Positions 8,834 through 16,650 of a stretch of 32,960 bases of DNA are shown piece after piece. Source of the DNA: Sphingobacteriia bacterium (GTDB taxonomy: Bacteria; Bacteroidota; Bacteroidia; Bacteroidales; TTA-H9); contig JAJTBW010000022.1 in the NCBI GenBank assembly GCA_021286705.1, forward strand, positions 1-32,960. The letters are read 5' to 3'. Position 1 is the first letter of the stretch. The number at the start of each line of letters is the position of its first letter. A program made the translations under genes and the position numbers. The notes below the pieces were generated by a model. The model had not been told where the DNA came from. It searched no databases and worked only from the letters and a program-made list of their open reading frames with translations.

Positions 8834-9220
8834 TCAATCTGGGTTATGTTTTTCATCATTTCTTACTGTTTTCAAAGAGAGTACATGCCATGAGACTCCT
8901 ATACCTACGACAAGCAGGATTAAAGGGATATACCAGATCGACCAGAAGAGAACAGCTGAGATAGTTAGGGTGATCCATAACGTTGCTATGGTTCTGAGTT
9001 TTGCTTTTCTTGTGATGCCTCGTTTTTCAGTATAATTTTTAATATGAGGACCTAGATATTTATGATTCAGTAGCCATTGTCGATATTTCGGCGAGCCCTT
9101 TGAGAATAGCCATGCGGCCAACAGTAGAAAGGCAGTTGTAGGCAATAGTGGAAGAAAAATACCAGCTACTCCTAGAGCAACGGATATAAAACCTGCTATT
9201 ATATAAAGTTTCTTCTTCAT
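8834..9220 (-). CDS. DUF454 (YbaN-like) inner-membrane protein
   Basis: A 128-aa membrane protein of the DUF454/YbaN family. The family start LGVAGIFLPLLPTTAFLLLAAWLF (residues 17-40) is clear, followed by SKGSPKYRQWLLNHKYLGPHIKNY and a basic loop (RGITRKAKLRT). Two further hydrophobic segments span about 82-115. Function is unknown for the family. It lies downstream of tyrS on the same strand, but a strong terminator hairpin ends immediately before its ATG, so it depends on readthrough or on a promoter I cannot see. It has no visible Shine-Dalgarno. Confidence 0.85.
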   Translation of the reverse strand: MKKKLYIIAGFISVALGVAGIFLPLLPTTAFLLLAAWLFSKGSPKYRQWLLNHKYLGPHIKNYTEKRGITRKAKLRTIATLWITLTISAVLFWSIWYIPLILLVVGIGVSWHVLSLKTVRNDEKHNPD

Positions 9221-9250
9221 AAAAAAATACCGGCTCGGTTAGGAGCCGGT
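9221..9250 (-). terminator. Intrinsic terminator of tyrS, abutting the next start codon
   Basis: On the minus strand an 8-bp stem ACCGGCTC/GAGCCGGT with a 6-nt loop is followed by ATTTTTTT. The T-run ends at 9221 and the DUF454 ATG starts at 9220. Confidence 0.85.
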
Positions 9251-9309
9251 AAGAGAATGTTTAAATTCGTGAAATTGTTCAAATAAAGTTTTGAGGAGAC
9301 GCTGTTTGT

Positions 9310-10602
9310 TTATTTCACGATAACTAAGTAATAATTCTTTTTGCCTCTTTGAACCAGAATATATCTATCATTTAGAAGCATTGATTGAGTAATTAGAGTC
9401 TCTTCAGTAATCTTTTCACGGTTAAACATTACGCCACCCTCCTTCATTGTTCTTCTGGCTTCTCCTTTACTTGGGAAGATAGCGGTTATGCCGGCAAGGA
9501 AATCGGAGGCATTAAGATCATTATTAAGTGATTCTTTCTCGATTTCAAACTGGGGGACCCCATCAAAAACGGAAAGTAGGGTTTTCTCATCTAGTTTTCT
9601 GAGCGTTTCGGTAGTTCCTTTTCCAAAGAGAATTTCCGATGCTTCAATTGCAGACTGGAGGTCAGCCTCTGAATGTACATTGATGGTCAGATCATTTGCC
9701 AGTGCTTTCTGAAGGATGCGAGTATGCGGAGCAAGAGCATGTTCTGCTTCAAGTTGTTCAATCTCACTCTTTGATCTGAGAGTGAAAATTCGGATATAAC
9801 GTGATGCATCAGCATCAGAGACATTGATCCAGAATTGGTAGAACTGGTAAGGTGAGGTGCGTTCTGGGTCAAGCCAGATATTTCCTTTCTCGGTTTTGCC
9901 GAATTTCCCACCATCTGCTTTTGTTATTAGCGGGCAAGTCAAGGCATAGGCCTCTCCTCCGGCTATACGCCTGATCATCTCTGTCCCTGTGGTAATATTC
10001 CCCCATTGGTCAGAACCACCCATCTGAAGTTTGCAGTTGTATTCTTTATACAAATGAAGGTAATCGTATCCCTGAACCAATTGATAGGTAAATTCGGTAA
10101 ATGACATTCCTTCACCGGTATCTCCACTGATTCTCTTCTTTACAGAGTCTTTAGCCATCATGTAGTTTACAGTGATGTGCTTACCTACATCGCGAATGAA
10201 CCCCAAGAAAGAGAACTCTCTCATCCAGTCATAGTTATTAACCATGAGAGCCTGATTCTCTGCTTTGGTTTCGAAGTCTAGAAACTTTGCAATCTGTTTT
10301 TTTATGCTCTCCTGGTTGTGCCTAAGGGTAGGTTCATCTAATAGGTTTCTCTCCTGAGATTTGCCGGATGGGTCTCCTATCATTCCTGTAGCACCACCAA
10401 CCAATACGACAGGACGATGGCCACAACTTTGTAAGTGTCTTAGCATCATAATGCCAACCAGATGGCCAATGTGAAGAGAGTCAGCAGTGGGGTCTATTCC
10501 AACATAGGCGGTGACAACCTCTTTAAGAAGTAAATCTTCAGTTCCCGGCATAACATCATGGATCATGCCTCTCCAGCGTAACTCTTCAACAAAATTCTTC
10601 AT
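9310..10602 (-). CDS. tyrS: Tyrosyl-tRNA synthetase
   Basis: TyrRS, a class I synthetase that charges tRNA-Tyr in the cytoplasm. The product is 430 aa. HIGH is at 44-47 ([10 protein letters not shown]), the KMSKS equivalent is KFGKT at 233-237, and the tyrosine-pocket segment [13 protein letters not shown] is at about 173-185. A C-terminal S4 RNA-binding domain begins near [17 protein letters not shown]. The frame is open 29 codons further upstream, but the ATG at 10602 gives the usual [16 protein letters not shown] start, and the upstream part lies across the promoter box at 10623-10630. The gene ends at the terminator at 9221-9250. Confidence 0.96.
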   Translation of the reverse strand: MKNFVEELRWRGMIHDVMPGTEDLLLKEVVTAYVGIDPTADSLHIGHLVGIMMLRHLQSCGHRPVVLVGGATGMIGDPSGKSQERNLLDEPTLRHNQESIKKQIAKFLDFETKAENQALMVNNYDWMREFSFLGFIRDVGKHITVNYMMAKDSVKKRISGDTGEGMSFTEFTYQLVQGYDYLHLYKEYNCKLQMGGSDQWGNITTGTEMIRRIAGGEAYALTCPLITKADGGKFGKTEKGNIWLDPERTSPYQFYQFWINVSDADASRYIRIFTLRSKSEIEQLEAEHALAPHTRILQKALANDLTINVHSEADLQSAIEASEILFGKGTTETLRKLDEKTLLSVFDGVPQFEIEKESLNNDLNASDFLAGITAIFPSKGEARRTMKEGGVMFNREKITEETLITQSMLLNDRYILVQRGKKNYYLVIVK

Positions 10603-10622
10603 CTTTCGGTTATTATAAAGGG

Positions 10623-10630
10623 CAAAGTTA
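10623..10630 (-). promoter_or_regulatory. -7 box for tyrS
   Basis: The minus strand reads TAACTTTG, matching TAnnTTTG, 20 bp before the chosen tyrS start at 10602. It supports that start over the longer frame. No good -33 TTG lies at the usual distance. Confidence 0.5.
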
Positions 10631-10778
10631 CGAATTTGTGAGAGAATTGGATTACAACCATATCTAGCCAATGTTTTCAATGGCCTCAATGAAAGTTGAC
10701 CAAATTTGATCTGTACCGCAGTTCTATCTATCAGTATTGAGTTATTCCGCTAGTTAATAGCGTAATGGTTGAAATAAC

Positions 10779-10786
10779 TACATTTG
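10779..10786 (+). promoter_or_regulatory. -7 box 4 bp before the epimerase ATG
   Basis: TACATTTG is an exact TAnnTTTG match. Only TATT separates it from the ATG at 10791, so transcription should start at or very near the start codon, giving a leaderless or nearly leaderless mRNA. The -33 region is weak (GTT at 10753). Confidence 0.5.
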
Positions 10787-10790
10787 TATT

Positions 10791-11789
10791 ATGATTTTAT
10801 TAACCGGCTCAACAGGGCTACTCGGTGGCCAAATATTATCGTTACTCAATGATTCAGGCAAGGAGGTCAGAGCATTGGTGAGAAGGGTTCCTTCTCAGGA
10901 GGAGCTCATGATGAGGGGCATAAAGCGACCCGAGTTAATTGAATGGATAGTAGGTGATGTTACAGATGTTGAGTCTGTTGGTAGAGCCATGAAAGGGATT
11001 AGTTTGGTTATTCATTGTGCAGCATTCGTCTCTTTTAAATCAAAGGATAAAGCTGAGATTTTAAAAGTAAATGTTAACGGGACGACTAATATGGCAAATA
11101 TCGCCTTGGATGAAGGGGTTGATTATTTCGTTCATGTTAGTTCCATAGCGGCACTGGGCACTATTCCCGGAAAGGCACTAACAGATGAAGGTGATCCTTG
11201 GGATGATGTTCCAAAAGGATCTGTCTATGGGCAAAGTAAGTTTTTAGCCGAACGGGAGGTCTGGAGGGCAATAGGCGAAGGATTACCTGCGGTCATAGTG
11301 AACCCTAGTGTTATTTTAGGCCCTGGCGATTGGTCAAAAGGTAGTTCGGCTCTCTTTAAAAATGTGTGGGATGGGCTTAAATATTATACCCATGGTGTAA
11401 ATGGTTATGTAGATGTTGTTGATGTTGCTAAAGCCATTCTATTTCTTGTTGAGAGAAGAGTTATAGGAGAGCGATTCGTACTAAATGGCTCGAATTTAGA
11501 CTACAAGAAACTCTTTGATCTGATTGCTGAATCTCTTAATCGTCCATCTCCTCACAAATATGTATCTGCTTTTAAAGGGGAGATAGCCTGGCGTCTTTTT
11601 GCTATTAAGAGTTTTTTCACAGGTAATGATTCACTGGTTACTAAAGAGACAGCCAGGGCAGCGCAGAGGACATACCGCTATAGTTCGGATAAAATTGAAA
11701 AACTTGGATTTCGGTTTACTCCTATAGAGGAAACTATTCAGAAGACCGCTATACTGCTATTGAAAGAGAATACAGGGAATGCTACTTAG
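10791..11789 (+). CDS. NAD-dependent epimerase/dehydratase (extended SDR)
   Basis: A 332-aa cytoplasmic extended short-chain dehydrogenase/reductase. The cofactor loop GSTGLLG (G6-x2-G9-x2-G12) starts right after the first beta strand MILLTG, which fixes the start codon. The catalytic YxxxK is Y146/K150 in SVYGQSKFLAE, with SS at 117-118 in FVHVSSIAALG. NPSVILGPGDW near 171-181 and the later VVDVAKAI segment are typical of the dihydroflavonol-reductase/sugar-epimerase branch. The substrate is unknown. It converges with the DUF218 gene, their stops overlapping at 11786-11789, and has its own promoter box. Confidence 0.88.
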   Translation: MILLTGSTGLLGGQILSLLNDSGKEVRALVRRVPSQEELMMRGIKRPELIEWIVGDVTDVESVGRAMKGISLVIHCAAFVSFKSKDKAEILKVNVNGTTNMANIALDEGVDYFVHVSSIAALGTIPGKALTDEGDPWDDVPKGSVYGQSKFLAEREVWRAIGEGLPAVIVNPSVILGPGDWSKGSSALFKNVWDGLKYYTHGVNGYVDVVDVAKAILFLVERRVIGERFVLNGSNLDYKKLFDLIAESLNRPSPHKYVSAFKGEIAWRLFAIKSFFTGNDSLVTKETARAAQRTYRYSSDKIEKLGFRFTPIEETIQKTAILLLKENTGNAT

Positions 11790-12520
11790 ATCCATCCATT
11801 TAACCAATACCAGGTAATTGCGAAGTACTCACGTAATACGGTAATTTCGATTTTGAGGTAATTCCACATATTATATCGGAGAGCAGGGTTGCGACCAGGA
11901 TTATCAATTATTGTTGGTTTCTCAGTTTGTTTGAGGAGTAATGATTCATCTATCGCATTTTCATAAGAGGCAAGTCCTGAGACAAGCTTAAAACCTGCCC
12001 TTTGAAAGGTCTTAATAGATCTATAAATGTGCTCTGGGGAAGTTATGATTAGAAGGGAACTATTAGCGGAAATTTTAAGATCATTTTTTATGGTGAGAGC
12101 CTGTTCATGAGTGTTAGTCCCTTTGATCTCAAATATAAAGCGGGTTGAATCTACACCCCGTAACCTCATCTCTTGGTACATCTTGTAGGTGTGACTCTGT
12201 TTGAAATATTGTGGGAGTGTAGGTAAGGCAATAATGACTTGTGACGTCACATAGGCTTTGGCAGCCTCTGATCCATAATAGCATCTCATTATAGCCTCGG
12301 CACTAGGCATACCACCGGCTCCTAAAACTACAATGTAATCCGGAGAATTATAAGCTTTTTGATGAGGACAGGAGAGTCTATATGAGGCATAAAATGGGAT
12401 ACTTGTGAAGCTTAAAGCAATCAAAACTGACGAAAAGAGGCCGATCATAAAGATTATCCTAATGATTGAAATCTTCAAGATTCCTATGACCTTTTTTATG
12501 TGAAGTTTCTTCAGCATCAT
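11786..12520 (-). CDS. SanA/YdcF-like DUF218 membrane-anchored protein
   Basis: A 244-aa protein with an N-terminal transmembrane segment (about residues 13-40) and a DUF218 domain outside. Family landmarks are DYIVVLGAGGMPSAEA (about 62-77), IIALPTLP, GTNTHEQALTIKND with the conserved TxxEA-like Glu/Gln (about 133-146), and LLIITSPEHIYRSIKTFQRAGF (156-177). E. coli SanA and YdcF belong here; envelope-barrier or lipid-carrier roles have been proposed for the family, but the biochemistry is unclear. Two Met codons open the frame (12520, 12517); Met25 (12448) is an alternative if the -7 box 4 bp upstream does not give a leaderless mRNA. Confidence 0.8.
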   Translation of the reverse strand: MMLKKLHIKKVIGILKISIIRIIFMIGLFSSVLIALSFTSIPFYASYRLSCPHQKAYNSPDYIVVLGAGGMPSAEAIMRCYYGSEAAKAYVTSQVIIALPTLPQYFKQSHTYKMYQEMRLRGVDSTRFIFEIKGTNTHEQALTIKNDLKISANSSLLIITSPEHIYRSIKTFQRAGFKLVSGLASYENAIDESLLLKQTEKPTIIDNPGRNPALRYNMWNYLKIEITVLREYFAITWYWLNGWI

Positions 12521-12524
12521 GAAG

Positions 12525-12532
12525 CAAAAGTA
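12525..12532 (-). promoter_or_regulatory. -7 box 4 bp before the DUF218 gene
   Basis: The minus strand reads TACTTTTG, an exact TAnnTTTG match, then CTTC and ATGATG. As with the epimerase gene, this suggests a leaderless mRNA or a start codon further in. No clear -33 element. Confidence 0.45.
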
Positions 12533-12718
12533 TGATTATTTTATTCGAAATGGTGCTTACTTTTAGTTCAATATGTTGCGATAAGTCATTGGTATAATGT
12601 AAATATGTTGGATGGTTAATGGTTTGGCACGCCAATTGTGATAGTTGTTTTTACTACCAATTAGCGCTAAGGGAGTTGAGCTTTTGTCATGACTGTTAAT
12701 TCATTAGCTGTCATTTGT

Positions 12719-12738
12719 TAGAAACAATAGTGTTTCTA
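12719..12738. promoter_or_regulatory. 20-bp palindrome before the six-helix membrane protein gene
   Basis: TAGAAACA-ATAG-TGTTTCTA has perfect 8-bp arms and ends 24 bp before the ATG at 12763. It could be an operator or a leader hairpin that shields the translation start. No TAnnTTTG box was found nearby. Confidence 0.4.
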
Positions 12739-12762
12739 TAATACAATTAAAATTTCTAGATT

Positions 12763-13341
12763 ATGGAAAAGAAAGATTTTAGCGATACTATACTACTCGC
12801 CAAGTTAGATGCATTTTTATTTCTCTTTTTAGGAGTTGCAATGTTTTTGCAGCCATCCTTCTCTGCAATTGCTATTTATGGATTCTTGATTGTCTTAGCA
12901 CTTGTAAGTTTTGCTAAAGGCTTTGTAAGAGAGGTAATGGGTCAGCAGACACTGGGTTGGGTCAGCCGACTGATTAGTGTGGGTTATTTTTCTATGGTAC
13001 TATTAGTTGGTTGGGTTATAACTACAAATAGACCAGGTTCAGTTGGGCTTAATAGTGAGTTTCTGAGCAAATTATTTGGTGTGGCTGTTCTTTATTTAAT
13101 CTTGACGGTAGCGTCAAAGGCTTCAACAATGATAGTTCAGGCGTTGAAAAAGGAGCCAATCGGAAGGTCTGTTTTCGTAGCGCTGGGTTTAATGGTTGTG
13201 ACCATGATTTCTGTTGATAGCTATAAGACTACTTTCGATAGCACAATTGGAACAATAACTGGTGTTCTTGCTCTATTGGCCTCTTTAGCCCTTTTTACAT
13301 CCTCTGTTCAAAGTAGTAGAAAACCTGAGCTGGTATATTAA
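12763..13341 (+). CDS. Six-helix membrane protein, possibly HdeD/DUF308-like
   Basis: A 192-aa inner-membrane protein with about six hydrophobic segments (roughly 12-30, 32-50, 65-87, 101-118, 134-150, 160-180) and short charged loops such as KGFVREVMGQQ and QALKKEPIGRS. The size and the six-helix plan resemble DUF308/HdeD proteins, but I see no diagnostic motif, so the family is a guess. It stands alone: the gene before it is divergent and the gene after it is convergent. A 20-bp palindrome lies just ahead of its start. Confidence 0.65.
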   Translation: MEKKDFSDTILLAKLDAFLFLFLGVAMFLQPSFSAIAIYGFLIVLALVSFAKGFVREVMGQQTLGWVSRLISVGYFSMVLLVGWVITTNRPGSVGLNSEFLSKLFGVAVLYLILTVASKASTMIVQALKKEPIGRSVFVALGLMVVTMISVDSYKTTFDSTIGTITGVLALLASLALFTSSVQSSRKPELVY

Positions 13342-13356
13342 TAATATGTTTGCTTT

Positions 13357-13399
13357 CTATTCTCCCTGTTTAACTTGGTTAAATAAGGGAGGATAGGTA
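13357..13399. terminator. Hairpin between convergent genes
   Basis: CTATTCTCCC (13357-13366) pairs with GGGAGGATAG (13388-13397) with one T-G wobble, and TTTAAC/GTTAAA pairs inside. There is no T-run afterwards, so it is not a canonical intrinsic terminator. It lies between the six-helix membrane protein gene and the histidine kinase stop and may protect or end the upstream transcript. Confidence 0.35.
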
Positions 13400-13504
13400 G
13401 CAGAGATAGGAGAGTTAGATCAAAGGTTTGGGAAATGATTGATATACCTACCTCATTATGTGTTGAGGAGTTATCAGAATTCATTATTGATGATGTTTAG
13501 AGCT

Positions 13505-14851
13505 TTAGAACGTAAGCGTGAAAGTAGCTCCTTGGTCAGGTTTAGAATTGACGGTGATGGTTCCTTTATGAAGATGCATGATCTGACGGGAGAGACTTAA
13601 GCCTATTCCTGATCCTTCCTTTTTGGATGTGAAGAAAGGCATGAATATTTTGTCGATAAGGTCTGGAGAGATCCCCTGCCCGTTGTCGGTAACCTCGATA
13701 ATAACTTTTCCTGATTTGTTTGTCAGTGCCTTAAATAGGATACTCTTGTCGTTTGTGTTTCTTAATGCCTCTTTTGCGTTTAGGGCGAGGTTAATAAGTA
13801 CTTGGTCAAGTAAATCAGGATCTGCAGTAATCATTAGATCATCAGGAGATAGTAAATAGTTAGTTTTAATTTCTAGTTCCTCAAATTGGTTTCCCATTAG
13901 TCGATCTAAACGTTTAAAGGCCTCGGCAACCGCGAAATATTTAAAATTGGGCTTAGGAATTCGTGTTAGGTCGCGATAGAGCTCCATAAAAGAGAGGAGA
14001 CCCTTACTTCTGTTGGCTATTGTCTCTATGGCTTGTTGTATACTGGCTCTATCTTCATTATCGAGAGGAATTGGAGTTCCATCCTCAGAAAACATCATAT
14101 CATTCAATGTCCCGGCGAGTGATGAAATCGGGGTAATTGAATTCATGATTTCATGTGTTAGAACCCTTATAAGGCGTTGCCATGATTCGATCTCTTTCTC
14201 TTCAAGTTCTGATCTTATATCCTGTAAAGAGAGCAGGGTGAAGAGTTCATTTCTAAGTTTGAACTGGGTAGAGTGGATGTTTAATTGCTTTAACTGACCA
14301 TCTACTGAGATTTTGATTAGTTGTCTTTGGCCTGATTTTAAGGATAAAACGGATGTTTTAAGTTTCTCTGAGACTGTTGAAAGGTCATTAATATATCTTA
14401 AATCACTGATGCCTAGTAGTTCGCTGGCAGCATGGTTAAACATATCAACCTTTCCGTCTTCTTTAAAGACAAGAACTCCAATTGAAATATGCGAGACGAC
14501 CGTTTGAAGGTAGCTTAGATGCTCTTCTTTTGATGTTCTATTGCTTTTAAGCTCTTTAATGATCGCATTAAAGGAGGCATTCAAGTTGCTAAAAGAGTCA
14601 CTTAGGTTATCATCGGAAAAGGTTGGTGAGAAGTCTCCATGCTTAACGTACTCGAGAAAACGAGTCAACTTTCGGTTTGATTGCTCGGTATATCGAAATA
14701 GTTCAAAAACAAGAATTAAAAGAATAATCCATAAAGTAATTGCCGGGAATAGCATACTGGGCATCATTGTAATCCATGAGGCGCAGATTGCAGTACCCGA
14801 TATTGCAATTATTCTAAGGAAAATTCTTTTTTGGAAGCCGTTAAAGACCAT
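13505..14851 (-). CDS. NtrY-like sensor histidine kinase
   Basis: A 448-aa membrane sensor kinase. Two transmembrane helices lie close together (about 10-30 and 33-53) with almost no periplasmic loop, so it probably senses a membrane or cytoplasmic signal. A HAMP-like linker (about 55-102) and a PAS domain (about 112-212) follow. The H-box is LIRVLTHEIMNSITPISS with phosphorylated His233, and the ATPase domain shows N (LINLALNAKEAL), G1 (VTDNGQGIS) and G2 (KKEGSGIGLSLSRQIM). It overlaps the response regulator gene upstream by 11 bp, so the two are co-translated. It is predicted to phosphorylate Asp56 of that regulator. Length and domain order fit NtrY-type kinases common in Bacteroidota. Confidence 0.9.
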   Translation of the reverse strand: MVFNGFQKRIFLRIIAISGTAICASWITMMPSMLFPAITLWIILLILVFELFRYTEQSNRKLTRFLEYVKHGDFSPTFSDDNLSDSFSNLNASFNAIIKELKSNRTSKEEHLSYLQTVVSHISIGVLVFKEDGKVDMFNHAASELLGISDLRYINDLSTVSEKLKTSVLSLKSGQRQLIKISVDGQLKQLNIHSTQFKLRNELFTLLSLQDIRSELEEKEIESWQRLIRVLTHEIMNSITPISSLAGTLNDMMFSEDGTPIPLDNEDRASIQQAIETIANRSKGLLSFMELYRDLTRIPKPNFKYFAVAEAFKRLDRLMGNQFEELEIKTNYLLSPDDLMITADPDLLDQVLINLALNAKEALRNTNDKSILFKALTNKSGKVIIEVTDNGQGISPDLIDKIFMPFFTSKKEGSGIGLSLSRQIMHLHKGTITVNSKPDQGATFTLTF

Positions 14852-16220
14852 GTTTTTCTATTCTTCTATATAGAGAGGCACGGGTTAGTCCGAGTTCACG
14901 AGCAGCCTTACTAATGTTTCCTCCATGTTTATCGATCACTTTTCTTATAAGTACTTTTTCTGTCTCACCAAGATTAGTTGATCCAGTATAAAACTCATCG
15001 TTTCTATCGTCATCAGATGAGGGGAAGAAAAAATCCTGGGGCTCAAGAATATTACTTTCGCTAAGAATAACAGCTCTTTCAACAGCATGTTCAAGTTCTC
15101 TGATATTTCCTGGCCATCCATGCTTTTCTAATCGCTTCATCGTATTTGGAGCAATTCTTTTTAGTGGCATCTTATACCGACGGCAGTATATATTGAGGAA
15201 GTGCTCGGCTAAGAGACTGATATCTTCTGTCCTCTCTCTTAGAGATGGAACTTGTATTTCAACTGTATTGATTCGATAGAGTAAGTCTTGCCTGAATTTC
15301 CCCTCTTGTACCATTTGGTATAAAGGCATGTTTGTGGCGCATATTAGCCTAATGTCAATAGGAATCTCTCTGTTTGTGCCAAGTCTGACTACTTTACGGC
15401 TCTGAAGAACAGAGAGTAACTTAGATTGAAGAGGGAATGAGAGATTTCCAATCTCGTCTAAAAAGATAGTCCCTTTATTAGCTGCTTCAAATCTTCCGGC
15501 GCGATCTTCTCTTGCATCGGTAAATGCCCCTTTCTTAAAACCAAAGAGTTCACTCTCAAATAATGATTCACTTATCGCACCTAAGTCAACACTTACAAAT
15601 ACCTCATCTCTTCTCGGCGAGGCCCTATGTATCGCTCTGGCAATTAACTCTTTTCCTGTGCCATTCTCTCCAAGAATGAGAACAGTAGCATCAGTTGCTG
15701 CTACTTTATTTACTGTGGTGAGAACTTTCATCATTGAGGGAGAATTCCCAATGATATGCTCGTAGGGGTCGTTTTGTTGTGTAAGGAGGGTTTTCTTTTT
15801 ATTTCTTAAATCTTCTAGTTCACGATTATTTTCGCTCACTTTGAGGTTAGCCTGAATCTCTGCAAGAAGCTTTTTGTTATCCCAGGGCTTAAGTAGGAAA
15901 TTTGTAGCACCCTCTTTAATACCCTGTACAGCCAATTCAATATCGCCATATCCGGTAATGAAAATTACAACTGCAGCAGGGTCAATCTCCAAGATTTTAT
16001 TCAACCAAAAGAAGCCCTCCTTGCCGCTCGTTGACTCTCTTGAGAAGTTCATATCAAGCAGAATGATGTCGTAGTTTTCATTTTTAAGAAGGGCTGTTAT
16101 ATTCTGTGGATCGGGCTCTGTATGGACAGTAGTAAAATGTTGTTTAAGGAATAGCTTTGCTGCAAGCAAGACATCCCTATCATCATCTATAATTAAAACT
16201 TTGGCTTCTGTCTTATCCAT
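14841..16220 (-). CDS. NtrC-like sigma-54 response regulator
   Basis: A 459-aa cytoplasmic response regulator with three domains. The receiver (1-120) has the acidic pocket DDD near 12-14, the phospho-acceptor D56 (IILLDMNFS) and K near 111 (LLKPWD). The AAA+ domain has Walker A GENGTGKE and Walker B GTIFLDEIG. The Fis-type helix-turn-helix is GGNISKAARELGLTRASLYR at the C-terminus. The sigma-54 contact loop reads GAFTDA instead of GAFTGA, a variant I associate with Bacteroidota regulators. The frame is open to 16295, but that stretch overlaps the -7 box at 16293-16300, so the ATG at 16220 is chosen. It is first in an operon with the kinase. The shared dyad suggests it controls itself and the ABC exporter at 24287. 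Confidence 0.92.
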   Translation of the reverse strand: MDKTEAKVLIIDDDRDVLLAAKLFLKQHFTTVHTEPDPQNITALLKNENYDIILLDMNFSRESTSGKEGFFWLNKILEIDPAAVVIFITGYGDIELAVQGIKEGATNFLLKPWDNKKLLAEIQANLKVSENNRELEDLRNKKKTLLTQQNDPYEHIIGNSPSMMKVLTTVNKVAATDATVLILGENGTGKELIARAIHRASPRRDEVFVSVDLGAISESLFESELFGFKKGAFTDAREDRAGRFEAANKGTIFLDEIGNLSFPLQSKLLSVLQSRKVVRLGTNREIPIDIRLICATNMPLYQMVQEGKFRQDLLYRINTVEIQVPSLRERTEDISLLAEHFLNIYCRRYKMPLKRIAPNTMKRLEKHGWPGNIRELEHAVERAVILSESNILEPQDFFFPSSDDDRNDEFYTGSTNLGETEKVLIRKVIDKHGGNISKAARELGLTRASLYRRIEKHGL

Positions 16221-16292
16221 AACTAGTTCTTTTTTAGAGAGACGAAATGGTAATTGATTGATGTAATAAGAATCAAAAAAATGATTCAAGTC

Positions 16293-16323
16293 CAAATGTA
16301 TATAATTGTTCGTTATCGAACAA
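16293..16323 (-). promoter_or_regulatory. Promoter of the two-component operon, overlapped by an 18-bp dyad
   Basis: The minus strand reads TTG, 20 bp, TACATTTG (box at 16300-16293), matching both Bacteroidota elements at the normal spacing. The -33 TTG is the first three bases of the perfect dyad TTGTTCGATAACGAACAA (16323-16306). A protein on the dyad would cover the -33 region. Predicted transcription start is near 16287. Confidence 0.65.
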
Positions 16324-16389
16324 GTTCAATATTAAATTTTGTGACAGGCTGTTTTATGGCATATAGATCAATTGGTTAAATACCGTGAT

Positions 16390-16406
16390 TGAAAGACCGT
16401 CTTTCA
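16390..16406. promoter_or_regulatory. 17-bp perfect palindrome between the two regulator genes
   Basis: TGAAAGAC-C-GTCTTTCA has perfect 8-bp arms around one base. It lies in the 430-bp divergent region between the two-component operon (minus) and the AcoR-like gene (plus), about 70 bp beyond the dyad at 16306-16323. It is probably a transcription-factor site; the factor is unknown. Confidence 0.4.
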
Positions 16407-16557
16407 TGGTTGTTGTTTAATTCAAATCACTTTAGTCAACATGCCTTTACACTTTTGTTTTCAAAGCGATTTTATAGAACTGCTTTTTTCTAACACTAAG
16501 TATTTATATGGTGTGAAGTTTTTGGTCAGTTTGAGAAATGGTCTCTTGTGGTGTGGT

Positions 16558-16588
16558 TTTGATGTGTCTTAAATTTTAACTACTTTTG
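16558..16588 (+). promoter_or_regulatory. Sigma-A type promoter of the AcoR-like gene
   Basis: TTTG (16558-16561), 19 bp, TACTTTTG (16581-16588) matches the Bacteroidota promoter at both elements. Transcription should start near 16594, 57 bp before the ATG at 16651. Confidence 0.65.
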
Positions 16589-16650
16589 TTGTCTTTTACT
16601 GGAAATGATTAACTTTCGTCATTTATTTGAACGGAGTAATAAGCGGAGCA

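Noticed and set aside
10603-10689. 29-codon N-terminal extension of tyrS
   Set aside because: It overlaps the -7 box at 10623-10630 and lies before the normal TyrRS start.
13435-13500. 21-codon frame between the six-helix membrane protein gene and the histidine kinase
   Set aside because: It is very short, has no promoter box or conserved look, and ends 5 bp from the convergent kinase stop; probably chance.
16221-16295. 25-codon N-terminal extension of the NtrC-like regulator
   Set aside because: It overlaps the -7 box TACATTTG, and receiver domains start right after MDKTEAKVLIIDDD.
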